Assembly: GCA_019925795.1 (NCBI GenBank)
Contig: CM034310.1
Span: forward strand, 25,200,520 to 25,264,519
From: Dendrobium chrysotoxum
Taxonomy: Eukaryota; Streptophyta; Magnoliopsida; Asparagales; Orchidaceae
Direction: 5' to 3'
Length of the DNA: 64,000 bases
Positions 25,201-36,029 of the stretch are shown in pieces. The translations under genes and the position numbers were made by a program. Below the pieces are notes generated by a model that searched no databases, was not told where the DNA came from, and worked only from the letters and a program-made list of their open reading frames with translations. Every line of letters begins with the position of its first letter. Within the stretch, counting starts at the first letter, position 1.

Positions 25201-28200
25201 TATTTGGACTCAAATCCATAAAAGCCCCTTAATTAAATAAATTAAATAATTCAATTAATTCATCAAATTTCAACAATTCATAACTAATTCAAATGAACTC
25301 CAAATTGAGCAAACTCAAAGGCATATGACTCATATTAAGATCTAATATTTATTAAAAATGTTAAATTTTCAGAAATCATTCAAATTTAAAAAAGTCAACT
25401 TTTGGTCAAACCTAGTTCAAAATCAAGTTAAAACTTCAAACATTCACAATAAAATATAGAAAAATCCAAATTCAGTGTACTTACAGTCTAACTGATCATA
25501 TTAAGGTCTAGTATTTTAATAAAATATTAATAGTTCTGAAATTACTTTTAATCAAAAAAGTCAACTTTTGACCCCTTAATTAAATCATTAAAATAATCCA
25601 TAAAATTTCAAAATTCAATAAATTTTTTAAAATTCTAGAAAACATCAATTTAATATTAAAACTAGTAACCAATCAATTTGAATAAAATTTATCAACTCTC
25701 AGACCCTTAATCGATTAAAACACTTAACTATACGATTATCATTGGGTAACCCAGGCCTATGAGGCTATTAGCTTAGCCCGAAGGAAGATGAAATAAACTT
25801 CATGGCCTCGGTGTGAAACAAAGGTGGTAATCAATAACCCTTTAAAATATATTTTAAAATTAATTTTAAACCATTAAGACTTAAACTTCAATTAAAATCT
25901 CTCTTAAGTCTTTCAACCAACCAGAACATCAAACAACTTCAATCAAGTACCCTACTTAGGACATATCAAATCCACACAGCCTCCTACACACACTCTAGAT
26001 GATTTGCTAGGACAACTAATTCTAGTCTTAGGTTAGGCTGGTGTTTACTTTTCTGCTACTTGCATGTGCCGGGTTTTTTGTGGTTTTTATTGCATGCTGG
26101 TTGTTAGATTTAAGTAATTGATGTGATTATTTATTTAATTTATACACTCTATGATGTGATTGATTGTACGTTAGATCTACCCCTAAGTTAGAGATGATTT
26201 ACACTAATTCAATCTTATGCAGGTGGCCATGCTCATACAGGGAATTTAAAATTAAAAGGGGCACAATAAAATTAAGCTTTAAAATTAACACTGTTTTCTG
26301 CAAGTGTTTCAGAATATGCTAAGACCCCCTTTAAAATTAAAAGAGTATGGCCAAGCTTGGTTGTGACTGAGCATTTTTTTTATTTTAAAATATTAACTGC
26401 TTGGGATGTATAATTAATTGTTGATTATTAGGATAACCCAGTAGGATTGAGTCTAGATTTTTCTTTTAAATTTAAATGTAATTTGATTCAATATTGAGTT
26501 GTAAGTGTTAAGTGTTTTGAGATGGGATATTTATACCCGACTTGAATTCCAAAGAGGAGAAGATATCCCTAAGGGGAGAGTCTTCCTCCAATTGGAAGAT
26601 CAAGTTAAGATATCTTTTAAATATCCAAGAAGAAAAGATAACATCCCTTTTGAGGGAGAATTTATTTTCACTTGGATATTCGGACCCGACGATCCAAGGA
26701 GTTCCAAGAAGACGAAGAAGTGAAGAACGAGAAGGCCCATTCTCAAAGTCACTTGAGTCTTAGGAGTAGAATCTGGGTTGTAGTCAGTGGTACCCGACCA
26801 CTTTACTTTTCTTATAGACCCTGGGTTGTACAATTAAAAGGTACTTGCCTATGGAATTTAATTTTGAATATTTATTTAATTGATTTAATTATTTAATTGA
26901 GTTGATTGTTTGATGTTGATTGTGATTAAGGACTTACATGTTTTTAGTAGTTTTTTTGGCGATTATTGTATGCCGATTTTGATTTAGCCTGGAACTCGAT
27001 CGGAGGCTCGTGAGGGTACGGTCAAACTATTTCTACTTTAATTAAAATTAAAAACTTTAGGCTCATATAAGAACTTTAACGCCTTTAAGAAGTAAGCCCG
27101 GACTCGCCGAGGGTTTTTCATGTATTCATATTGACTTTTCTCTTCCGTGTTAGGCACCTCCCCGCCTGCAGGTTCTGGCAGACCACCTTACCTATTAGGG
27201 TGCAGTTTTGTCCAAGGGGATGTTGTGCAATCTCTAGGATAAAATATATTTTTAAGCCTAATTTTAAAATTGCTTCATTCTGATTTTAAGCATTTAATCG
27301 AGTCAACTAGCATGCATCGCATTAGTAATAAATTAAAATTGAGTCTAATTCTTAATTACATTTCTAGCTTAAATATTTCACCCAACATAAGTCAATGGGT
27401 CAATTAGGAATCTGCTCTAGATATCGACCTCAACTCCTTAAACCAATCTTAAATAACATCCCTAACCACTCTTTCATAAAGACCAGATACATGATTTTAA
27501 AGCGTTTAGGTGGTTTAGCTGGCTCCCCAATCCAGGCCGGGATAAGTCCAGGATTGCATTGCATTAGCTAGGATCAGGTTACTGATTCTCAGTACCCATT
27601 TTAGACTTAGGATCTGAGGCAGATCTTTAATCTTAAGACCTCAATCTCCGGGGATTTAATTCCCACTTTCTAATAAAATAGATCATTTAAACATTAAATC
27701 TATTTTCATCGAATTTAAGCCCAACACTTAGGATAGGTTGGGTGTTTTCTAAAGTCATTCAGAATCTTAAAATACCTCATACCCTTCTTTCTTTGACTCC
27801 AGAAAGAACTGTTCAATCTTGAACTAATCCATGTTGAAATTCTAGTCCCTACCTTCCTTGATATCAAACTTTGAATTCTTTAAATGAAATTCGTATCGCT
27901 ATTTTAATCGAGAGTATTCGTAGTAAAATTTCTAGTTTCCCTATGATGTAATTAACTACGAGGGCTCGCGCTCATAGGAGATTTAAAAACCTAGACCAGA
28001 TTTCAAAATCAAAATTTTCAAAACTTCAATTAACTTTCTTTACGAAATTCAAAAAAATCAACGATCATTATCATCATTTTCAAATGATCGATAATAGACG
28101 ATATCCTCTTCCCTCGAGAAGATATATCGTACTATTATCATAACTTTGATCATGAAATTAATGATCTATATCTAGATCATTGTAATTAAATATTGGATTA

Positions 28201-29275
28201 AATATCATTTCAATCCTTTGGGATTATATGTTGTTTCTCCCTGAGTTTGATTACAATAATCAGGAGAAATCTCAAGTTTTTGAAATCTGAACCTATTAAG
28301 GATCGATATGTTCACCTTTCGAGGTGACATATCATTCATAATAAGTGTTCGATTTCAAATATTAAAATTTCAGAAATCCAGCATTTCCCAAAGAAAATTA
28401 AATATTTTCAAAACTATAAACCATATATATTTTTCAATCAAAACAGCACTTAAGTGGTTTAGCTGGCACACCAATCTAAGCTGAGATAAGCCAAGATTTG
28501 TATTTCATTATTAGGTTCGGGCCACTATCGTTTAGTACCCAACTTAGACTTAGAATCCCAAGCAAACCCAAAATTATAAGTCCCCAATATCGAAAATCTA
28601 ATCCCAGCATTCTCATAAAATGACAACTCAAATCAAAATCTTTTCTAATTCAAAGTTTAAAGCCTAACACATAGAATTGAACGGGGTATTTTAAAATTAT
28701 TTCAGAATCCCAAAGTGCCTCCTACTTCTCCTCCATTGGCCTCCAAAAATAAGTGTTCAAATTTTATCCAATCTCAATTGGAGATTTTAACTTCATTCCT
28801 TTGGTATCACTCCTAGAAAATCCAAAAATAAAATTTCTATCATTATTTTAATCAAGAGTATTCATAGGAAACTCAATACTTTCTACAATGTAATTAATGA
28901 TGAAGGTTTGCCTTCGTAAGAGATTTAAGATCCTAGATAAATTTAAAAAAAAAATCATTCTCTTTAGGATAATTAAAATTAAGGATGATCATTATCGTCA
29001 TATTCAATAATAAATGGTGCCTTCTAATCTACAAGAAAATGATAAGTGTATCTAGATTATTTTAGTTAGATACGTATGCGAACATCATTTTGACCCTTTG
29101 GGGTCATATATAATTCACTACGATGAATGATATTTTCACCACCCAAGGTAATATATTATTCATAATAACGAATTCAGCTACAAAACTAAAAAAAATTAGC
29201 AAGTATTATATTTGAATTTTTCCAAAGAAAATATAACTATGATTTCTTTGCACTTTTCAATAAAGCTTGCAAACA
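22254..29275 (+). repeat. Tat-like LTR unit B, with duplicated terminal block
   Basis: It starts TGTTGACCTCCTTTTTG (22254), parallel to unit A and to the young Tat LTR at 50738. It runs colinearly with A to about 27500, then continues into a terminal block present twice in tandem (27511 and 28455, period 944 bp, both starting TGGTTTAGCTGG). At 22285-22530 there is a degenerate run of ATCAATC(C/T)AGAT-type units of about 18-20 bp. A GC-richer island at 23985-24240 contains a GGACGGTC...GACCGTCC palindrome. Non-coding. Confidence 0.7.
27504..29275 (+). repeat. 944 bp tandem duplication at the end of unit B
   Basis: Copy 1 (27504-28447) and copy 2 (28448-29275) share TGGTTTAGCTGG, CCCA.CTTAGACTTAG.ATC, AATC.AGAGTATTC.TAG, TGTAATTAA, CAAAGAAAAT.AA and TTTTCAAT.AA in the same order. 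Each has a stem-loop (27949-27979 and 28890-28920) that corresponds to 54413-54444 in the young Tat LTR. The copies have diverged strongly, so the duplication is old. Confidence 0.7.
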
Positions 29276-29280
29276 TGAAG

Positions 29281-29610
29281 ATCATTCTAAGTGGTTAGAG
29301 ATCTTAGAGATAAGAAACTCAACTACATCTTAGCTTTATCTCATAGAGAAAAAGGAAATAAATAAAGTCTAACAGCGTTATCGAAGACTCTACTATGCTT
29401 GAATGTTGCATAGATCTCTGAAAATTGGTTATATGTAAGTTGGAACCCTCAACGGGAGTTCCCCCAAGTTATAAATTTTGAACCATTTGGAGGATCGCAT
29501 ATTTCAACTCAAAATTGTTGGCTTGAATGATTGTTTTATGGATACTCTGGTGAACATCGTTTACTAAAGGGTTGACATACTCTCTAAGAGGTCTAGGTTG
29601 GTCTTGATCC
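29281..29610 (-). pseudogene. Athila-type Gypsy gag, N-terminal part
   Basis: The minus strand from about 29610 reads LREYVNPLVNDVHQSIHK, IIQANNFELKYAILQMVQN, then HITNFQRSM and a degraded FPFSL.DKAK-like block ending at the 5 bp target duplication 29276-29280. This is the conserved start of Athila gag (LREY...P, QANNFE.K, QM.Q, FPFSLRDKA). It has in-frame stops. The remainder of the gag is at 14650-16124, displaced by the Tat-like insertion. Confidence 0.75.
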
Positions 29611-29920
29611 TGATTTGGTTATATCATCTCGAAAGCTTGGTCTTTTTTATTTTTTAAATTTTTGTGAGGGTCATTTCTATTTCTAAATCAACAACAGGGG
29701 TCCCTTACTGGATTTACTAAGCATGCACAATAACAAAACATAAATGCTGAATGAAATACAAAGCAAAAAAAAATTCATAAAACTTTCTAAAAATATTCAA
29801 CTGATGCACAAAATAAATGATAACACTTGCAATGAAACCAAACAATAACTAAACAAAAGCAGGATTATATATGCTGCTTTTTTAACAATATAAAGAACTA
29901 AGTAAGATGTGAAACTTCTC
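29611..29920 (-). other. Athila leader between primer site and gag
   Basis: AT-rich leader, expected untranslated region and start of gag. The start codon of the gag is not certain because the frame is broken upstream of LREY. Confidence 0.45.
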
Positions 29921-29936
29921 TCCAGCAATGATGCCA
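29921..29936 (-). other. Degraded Athila primer binding site
   Basis: The minus strand reads TGGCATCATTGCTGGA, a decayed form of TGGCGCCGTTGCCGGGGA (tRNA-Asp type), usual for Athila and some other Gypsy lineages. Most differences are C-to-T or G-to-A changes, as expected from methylated-C decay. It lies about 6 bp from the inferred LTR end. Confidence 0.65.
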
Positions 29937-29942
29937 AAAATT

Positions 29943-31200
29943 TGATGGGAGGCTATTTGCTATTTGATATGTGATATGTAAGTGCATGTGTCGATCACAT
30001 AATAAAATTTAGAGTAAAGTGTGAATTCTATAAGGAAAAGTATATCCTACGAATGCCCCTGATACTTTTTACTTCGAATAGCAAAGTTTATCCTGTTGAA
30101 TCGTGTTGAAAGCGACTTTCTATAGAACTACTATAATTACATAAATGATAACTTATTCAAAGAAAATGTTCTAAACTTATGATGATGAATGATGCAATGT
30201 TTTCCTAAGTATCCTTTTACTGTATGTTGTGAATCAACATATGTACCCTTAGATCTTTGTCGAGATTACAAGAGTGTAAATAAAGTTTTCACCTTACTAC
30301 AGTGATTGTATCTCCTTAGACTCTAAAATCCTATTCATCTTATGTCTAAGTATGAAAGTTTTTCATTTTAATCCTCTTAATTGTTCAATCATTCCTCCAT
30401 CAAGTAATAAATCAAAATAGGTTTTAAATTCAAATATGGCCATTGTATAAATTAAATTAAGATTGTGAGTGACTGAAAATAACTTTAGAGCATTGTATGT
30501 GCCAGAGTCTGCATAAATAAAACATTCTTTCACATCATAAGCTCTTTAGCCGGCCATAGAAATAATTTCACACAAAAAAAAATTATTGTATGAACAACAA
30601 CTAGTTACAAGAGTTTAAGTGTAGAAAATATCACCAAAAATAGCTTTTGCAATCAATTAGAAATAATAGATGCTTCTCAGATTGATTTCCATTAAGCATG
30701 ATCACTCTTCACGCTTAACTCCCACTCTCTTATTATTTTGTACACAAAATAGACATCCCGCTCGCAACATTTTGAAAAGAAAGCTATTTATACTTAGTAC
30801 ACAACTAACACGAGCATCATTATGTTCGAAAGATTGGCGCCACGACGCTTAACAAATAAACTAGCGCCTCGGCACTCGATGTTGGGTTCTGCCATGGCAT
30901 TGGGCTGAATGAACGTGATGCTTCAATAGCAAATAACTCTAACTCCCTTGTCGTGGCACTACAATGTTGAACCGAAATGGGGTGCTCTAGATAATGGCAT
31001 CGAGGCTTGAATTAATATGAAAAATTATAGAACTCAATGGTGCAACAGTGCTTCCAAATTGGTGATGGGACTGCAAATGCTGCAGTGCTTGAGGGATCGA
31101 CGCCAAAGCACTGCATTAAATTGCAAAATGATTGAATCAACTGGTGGCCCGGTGCTCCAGAGTGGCATTGAGGCGCTCACAACACTATGATATATTACGA
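29943..31200 (-). repeat. Athila-type 5' LTR (minus orientation), right edge approximate
   Basis: The inner end (minus ...CATCA) lies at 29943 beside the primer site. The LTR carries a distinctive GC-richer block at 30830-31170 with repeated GCGCC/GGTGC/CGATGC words, partly shared with 13930-14000. The outer edge could not be fixed by TG and a target duplication; about 31200-31250 is a guess from the end of that block. Confidence 0.5.
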
Positions 31201-32430
31201 TATATTTTGATTAAAAAAAATGTGATCAAAATAAGAAAGCATGACCAATAGAGCATGATAACTTAAGGATGCATAGTTAAATTTTATTAAAATTAGTCAA
31301 GATAAGATATAAATTAAGTTGATAAAATTTATGCTAGTGATGCAAATAGGGGTAGACCAAAAGGGTCTTTATAGGTATTTTAAATGTTATTGTGACATGC
31401 AAGCCACTTAAGCTTAAAAGGGGCAAGGATAAATTATCCTAAGATATTATATAAGTTATTTAAAGAGTGCAGTCCGATATTAATCAACTTTTCAATAATG
31501 GCAAGCCAGCTAGTGTGATATGCAAACAAGTGTAGAGCTTGACCCATATCAACTGAACTTAGCTGTAGATTATCAAATTGAGATCAATTTAATCGAGGTA
31601 AGAAGCTATTGTGAAGTGTAATGTTCATATGACCAATGTAGATGTAGTTTTAGGGATGTTAACCACTAAATACTAGTTAACCTATATTAATCTAAATGAC
31701 ATAATAGTTTGTGCATAGTATTTAATAGGGAGTTTTGCAATGAACAAGCTTGAAATAATTCAAATGAAATTTGGATTTAAATATTTTAAATATTGAAAAA
31801 ATTCTTTACTAAAAATTTTCAAAATATTTGAATAGTTGAAATTCAAAATACTACAGTTCTCTGGGGATTGTTTAAATTTGGAATTAATTTTAAAAAATTA
31901 ATAATTTAATTTTGATATTTTAAAATGCATCAACGTGAAGTGGAAAATCAAAGCCAAATTTAAATCTTATTTTCTTTAATGAATCATCAAAAAATTTGAA
32001 TAATCCTGAATTGGTGATGTTTTGTGTTGCTTTGAGTTTCCCCAATATTTGAATTAATTTTGCATAATAAATTAAGAAAATATTAGATTCCTCCATTACA
32101 TTACAAATTTAATAGAGATTTTTAAGATTCCCATAATAATATAATTTAATTAAATTTCTTCAACCTACATCCTAAAATGACAACTTTTGACATATGCATG
32201 CTAGGTCTCGACCACAATTTTAACTCTTCTCTTCCCTTCACTCTCCCGCACTTTACCCTCCACCCATCCTTCCTTCTCCCTCTTTACCCTGCTCCTCAGC
32301 AGTCAGGGAGATCTCTAAAACCTTCAAGACCTAAAAGCCTAACACAGATTCCAACTTCAAAGTCACCGCACAACAGTACAAATAAGGTGGAGGACGAATA
32401 CAAGTCAATATCTTGGGCTTCCGTCCTTCA
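31200..32430 (+). promoter_or_regulatory. CPSF30 upstream region and 5' leader
   Basis: AT-rich DNA to about 32200, then a C/T-rich stretch (32222-32300, CTCTTCCCTTCACTCTCCCG) typical of a plant 5' leader just before the start codon at 32431. A TGCATGC word lies at 32195. No TATA box could be assigned with confidence. The Athila LTR ends only about 1.2 kb before the start codon, so the promoter is short or partly transposon-derived (inference). Confidence 0.5.
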
Positions 32431-32816
32431 ATGGAGGACCCGGAAGGGGCCCTCAGCTTCGACTTCGAGGGTGGTCTTGATGCCGTCGGTCCTCTCGGCG
32501 CTGCAGCGGGCTCGGCGTCTTTCACACCCTCCGACCCTACCCCTGCCCCGAGCACCGCGACCGCCGGCAACATAGGATCCGCAGGCTCCGACGCAGCGGC
32601 CACAGGAGGGATCATTGCTGGTCGGAGGAGCTTCCGGCAGACGGTATGTCGGCACTGGCTCCGCAGCCTTTGCATGAAGGGGGACGCCTGTGGCTTTCTC
32701 CATCAGTACGATAAGGCCCGGATGCCTGTCTGCCGGTTCTTCCGCCTCTACGGGGAGTGCCGAGAACAGGATTGCGTGTATAAGCATACCAACGAGGACA
32801 TAAAGGAGTGCAACAT
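32431..32816 (+). CDS. CPSF30: CPSF30, exon 1 (CCCH zinc fingers 1 and 2)
   Basis: The start codon at 32431 gives MEDPEGALSFDFEGGLD, the conserved N-terminus of plant CPSF30. An Ala/Gly/Pro/Thr-rich linker (about 18-65) follows, then CCCH finger 1 (Cys73, Cys81, Cys87, His91) and finger 2 (Cys101, Cys110, Cys115, His119). The exon ends inside the ATG of ECNM, phase 2, with donor GTATGC at 32817. Cys127 is the first ligand of finger 3, so the intron splits that finger. CPSF30 is the nuclear RNA-binding zinc-finger subunit of the cleavage and polyadenylation specificity factor, helping to choose poly(A) sites in pre-mRNA. The exon is much more GC-rich than its surroundings, usual for a first exon at the 5' end of a plant gene. 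Sure of identity. Confidence 0.95.
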
Positions 32817-33667
32817 GTATGCTTCTCTGTTTCATTTCCCTTTGATTCTTGTGGAATCTAGTGTGTATTTGCGTTTGTGTTGTTTTAGTATGGTTGGTTT
32901 GTGTGAAGAGGTAGTTTGCTTTCTGACCCTTGGTTTTTATGGCGTCGATGTATTCATGCTTCCCTGGTTGTTTTTTGTTGAATTACTGATGATTCAATTT
33001 TTTTAATTTTGTTTGCTTTAAAACAATTGCAACGTTTCGAAAACAGTGGTGCATTTCTAGGTCCCAAGATGCTTGGGTACCTAACTTTGCCACAATTGGT
33101 CATGTGTTATTGAAGGTTGGGATTACTCTGTGGAAATTGGCGGCCATTATATTGCATTTTTTGGTGTAGCTTTTTTGGAGTTGATGGATCTTTTTTGTTG
33201 TTGGGAAATAAGATCACATTTTGCCAACTGAAGTGATGAAGTGTACCATGGCTTTATAAGTAGGACGACCTATGAGCTGCAACAAATCTGTTGTTTCACA
33301 AGTACATTAGAATCAATCTAGAATTTAATTTCTACTGAGATTTTTGTTATCTATAACTAAAATCATATGGTGACTGGTGAGTTTATCTAATACCTACCTC
33401 TAGAGTTTCACCTCAAATTTTAGCTCATTGATGAATATTTATGAGAAAGAGTACCATATGTAGAGTCAAGGCTTACCAAGAGGATATGAGTAAATAATGG
33501 GTGCAATTTTTTCACACTGTGGAATCTCTTTTCAAAACTCTTTATATCTCAAATTCAATGTGGAAGATATAATAATATATATACATAAGGTAATGGATAT
33601 AATGCTCAATTATAATCACACACATTTGTGGTAAACTAAGTTGATCTCATAAAAGTAGCAATAATAT
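32817..33667 (+). other. Start of CPSF30 intron 1 (12.4 kb; 32817-45220)
   Basis: GT donor at 32817, AG acceptor at 45219-45220. This first part is T-rich unique-looking intron. The rest of the intron is mostly transposon-derived (entries below). The frame stays open to 33005 after the donor, but those residues do not match CPSF30 and are intronic. Confidence 0.85.
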
Positions 33668-33670
33668 TAA

Positions 33671-34827
33671 GGCCTCGTTTGGTTCAGTTTTTGCTTATGT
33701 AAAAATGAGTTTTCAAAAAGGATGTTGAGAAAAAGAAGTTTACTAAAATGGAGTTTCATTAATGATATGTTGTTTGAGTAATATTTTTTAAGTTCTTATT
33801 AATACTTGAAACAAGATTTTAATTATTTGTTTAGGAGTTAAGCTTTAGCGATTTTATTATAAAAGACTAAATTACCCATATATAAAATTTAAGCATATGC
33901 AATTAATCTTTACAATTTTACAAAGTAAGTTAACTTATAATTTCTCAACATACGGCATTATATTTACTAAAAATATGATAAAATTTTATATTAAATTGTT
34001 ATTATACTTACTGTATTTCGTTATTATTTCTTTCATTAAAAAAAAACTCATCTTCCACTATACAAATATATTTATGTTTATGTTATTGACAAAAAAACAT
34101 TTTCATGATTTAAATATTATTTTGAGCTTTTTTTTTCAAATCAATATATCTACAAATTCCTTAAATCAGAATCTTAAAAATTTTCATGCCATATTTGTTT
34201 ACTTCACACCTATTCAAAGCAACAAAATTAAGAGATTCACATTTGGGAAGATTTTTTTTAAAAGCTATTAAACAACAGGCTTTCCTGTAAATGGTTAATG
34301 TCTGGAGAGTATCTCCTTGAGCTTGTTGTTTCCCTAAGCCTCCCTAAACTGAGAGAACATCATCACGGAGATGAGCCTCTTCAATGATAACCTTGATATC
34401 ATCCCCAATCTGCTTTCCGACTGAAACGGACACACAAACTTGAATTCCCACCTTCACAACAACGAGATCTGGTCGCTACCTTCGATCTGAACGCCGTTGA
34501 AGGGGGGAAAAAAACTATGGCTGGAGGATAGAAGTATGTATGGGAGGTGGAGTTCGGAGTAGGGCTGAAGGACGAGTGAAGCAGTTGGCTCAAGGAATCG
34601 GACGGGACGAAGAATCAAGCAGCTAGGTGGGTTAATTCGACATTTGGCTTCCAGAACTTTGTTTTGCAACTGAGCAAGCAGTTACGAAATGAATTTCCTA
34701 ACCACTGAAAAAATGACGTTTAATGAAAAGGAATTGTGATTAAGTTTTGATTCCAAACAGTTAATAATAACTGATTTCGGCTTATTCAGATGGAGAACGG
34801 AGAAATTAAGTCTAATCAAACGAGGCC
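33671..34827. mobile_element. PIF/Harbinger-type MITE (Tourist-like)
   Basis: Terminal inverted repeats GGCCTCGTTTGGTT (left) and, reverse-complemented, GGCCTCGTTTGATT (right), with a TAA target duplication on both sides (33668-33670 and 34828-34830). GG-starting ends with a 3 bp TAA/TTA duplication define PIF/Harbinger, and GGCCTCGTTTGGTT is a common Tourist-like terminus. It is 1157 bp with no transposase. It includes AT-rich DNA and a more GC-rich internal patch (34310-34680) of unknown origin. Located in CPSF30 intron 1. Confidence 0.85.
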
Positions 34828-34906
34828 TAAGTAATGATATCAGATGATTGATTAAGATAGAGTGATTTACTTATAGGTACAATTATAGAAGATGAATACA
34901 TTATAC

Positions 34907-35869
34907 CAAAGTTTAAAATTGCGCAATTGGGTATTGAGGCGTTTTTCGTTTGTGAGGCGAGGCGTAAGCCTCAAGGCGTTTTGAGGCGTAAGCCTCAAAA
35001 TCTAAAAATTGCGTAATATCAATAAAAGTTAAAATTAATTTTTTATATAATATCCAAATAATATGTTAAAGGATGGCATAATAACTTTCTATTGAACTAT
35101 GAAGTAACAAATTTACATATATATGAAACAAATAAATATATAAGATGTAAAGTGTTAACTAATAAATTATGTGAAATATAATTGAAATCCAAATATTTCA
35201 GGAACAAAATAACATAAAATATATGAATTGTATTAAAATATCATATAATATCAAGTTCAGCTCTATTTTTTTTTCTCAGTTGCCTACTCATCCATGTTTA
35301 ATTCCAAAAGAAAGCTGAAATAATTAGCCACAACTCAAATCATCTGTACTATTATTACTAAGTGAATTTTTATTTGAGTCATTGTCATAACAAATTGGTC
35401 TCTTCCCTAATTTATCCTGTAAGATCCAATACCTCTTAATCTGCTTTTTCATTTGTTTCAGTTATTTTCATCTTTCATAAATGTTTGTCATCAACATAAA
35501 GATAATACTCCAATATTTTAAGAGTAGATGGTGGCGGCGTGCGGCTTTCTAGTGATCCTCTGCAGCGGCTAGACGGTGGTGGCTATGGTGAAGGTGGTTG
35601 AGAGGAAGTTGCTGCGGCTTTGAGCTGCAAGAAGACATGATTGTTTTTGTATAGAATTTAGGTAGTTTTAAATAAAAAATATATATAAATAGAGTGAGGC
35701 GTATGCCTCATGCCAGCGAGGTGAGGCGGGCCTCAAGGCGGGCCTCATCCAAGATGAGGCGTAAGCCTCATAAAAAAAGCTCGATGCGTAAGCCTTGAGG
35801 CGTTTTTTTTTTAAATTGCGCTGAGGCGGGCCTCAAGGCGAGCCTCATATTGCGCAATTTTAAACAATG
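34907..35869. mobile_element. hAT-type MITE, copy 1
   Basis: Ends CAAAGTTTAAAATTGCGCAAT (left, 34907) and CATTGTTTAAAATTGCGCAAT (right, reverse complement, ending 35869), flanked by a perfect 8 bp target duplication CATTATAC (34899-34906 and 35870-35877). An 8 bp duplication with CA...TG ends fits the hAT superfamily. Both subterminal regions are packed with GAGGCG.AAGCCTCA / AAGGCG repeats in both orientations, probable transposase binding sites. 963 bp, no coding capacity. It lies 79 bp after the Harbinger MITE. Confidence 0.88.
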
Positions 35870-36029
35870 CATTATACTAGCTGATATGATTAATTTTATC
35901 AAAATCCAAATTCAATTGTCCACAAAACAAAGATATGAGGTGATGTAATAAAGTTATGATTGATATAGAGCACTTGATTTGTTAAGTGCAATGATTAAGA
36001 TTACTTAACTACTTTTGCATTAATCAAAT

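Larger units (their letters stand above)
16125..29275 (+). mobile_element. 13.2 kb Tat-like LTR tandem inserted in Athila gag
   Basis: The insert begins TGTTGAACTC (16125) and ends GCAAACA (29275), with TG/CA ends and flanks GGAAG (16120-16124) and TGAAG (29276-29280), a 5 bp target duplication with one change. Removing it with one copy of the flank puts the two halves of the Athila gag back in the same frame, which independently confirms both edges. It carries no gag or pol. It consists of two related, head-to-tail LTR-like units (16125-22253 and 22254-29275), both starting TGTTGA.CTC. A stem-loop block near its right end matches the end of the young Tat LTR at 54413-54444, hence the Tat assignment. 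Confidence 0.8.

Noticed and set aside
32177..32575. 132-codon frame overlapping the CPSF30 start, and two antisense frames at 32331-32835
   Set aside because: They are by-products of the high GC of CPSF30 exon 1; only the frame from 32431 matches a known protein.
32817..33005. Extension of exon 1 frame into intron 1
   Set aside because: CPSF30 similarity ends exactly at the GT donor; following residues are hydrophobic noise.
33897..34271. 124-codon Phe/Ile/Leu-rich frame
   Set aside because: AT-rich chance frame inside the Harbinger MITE.
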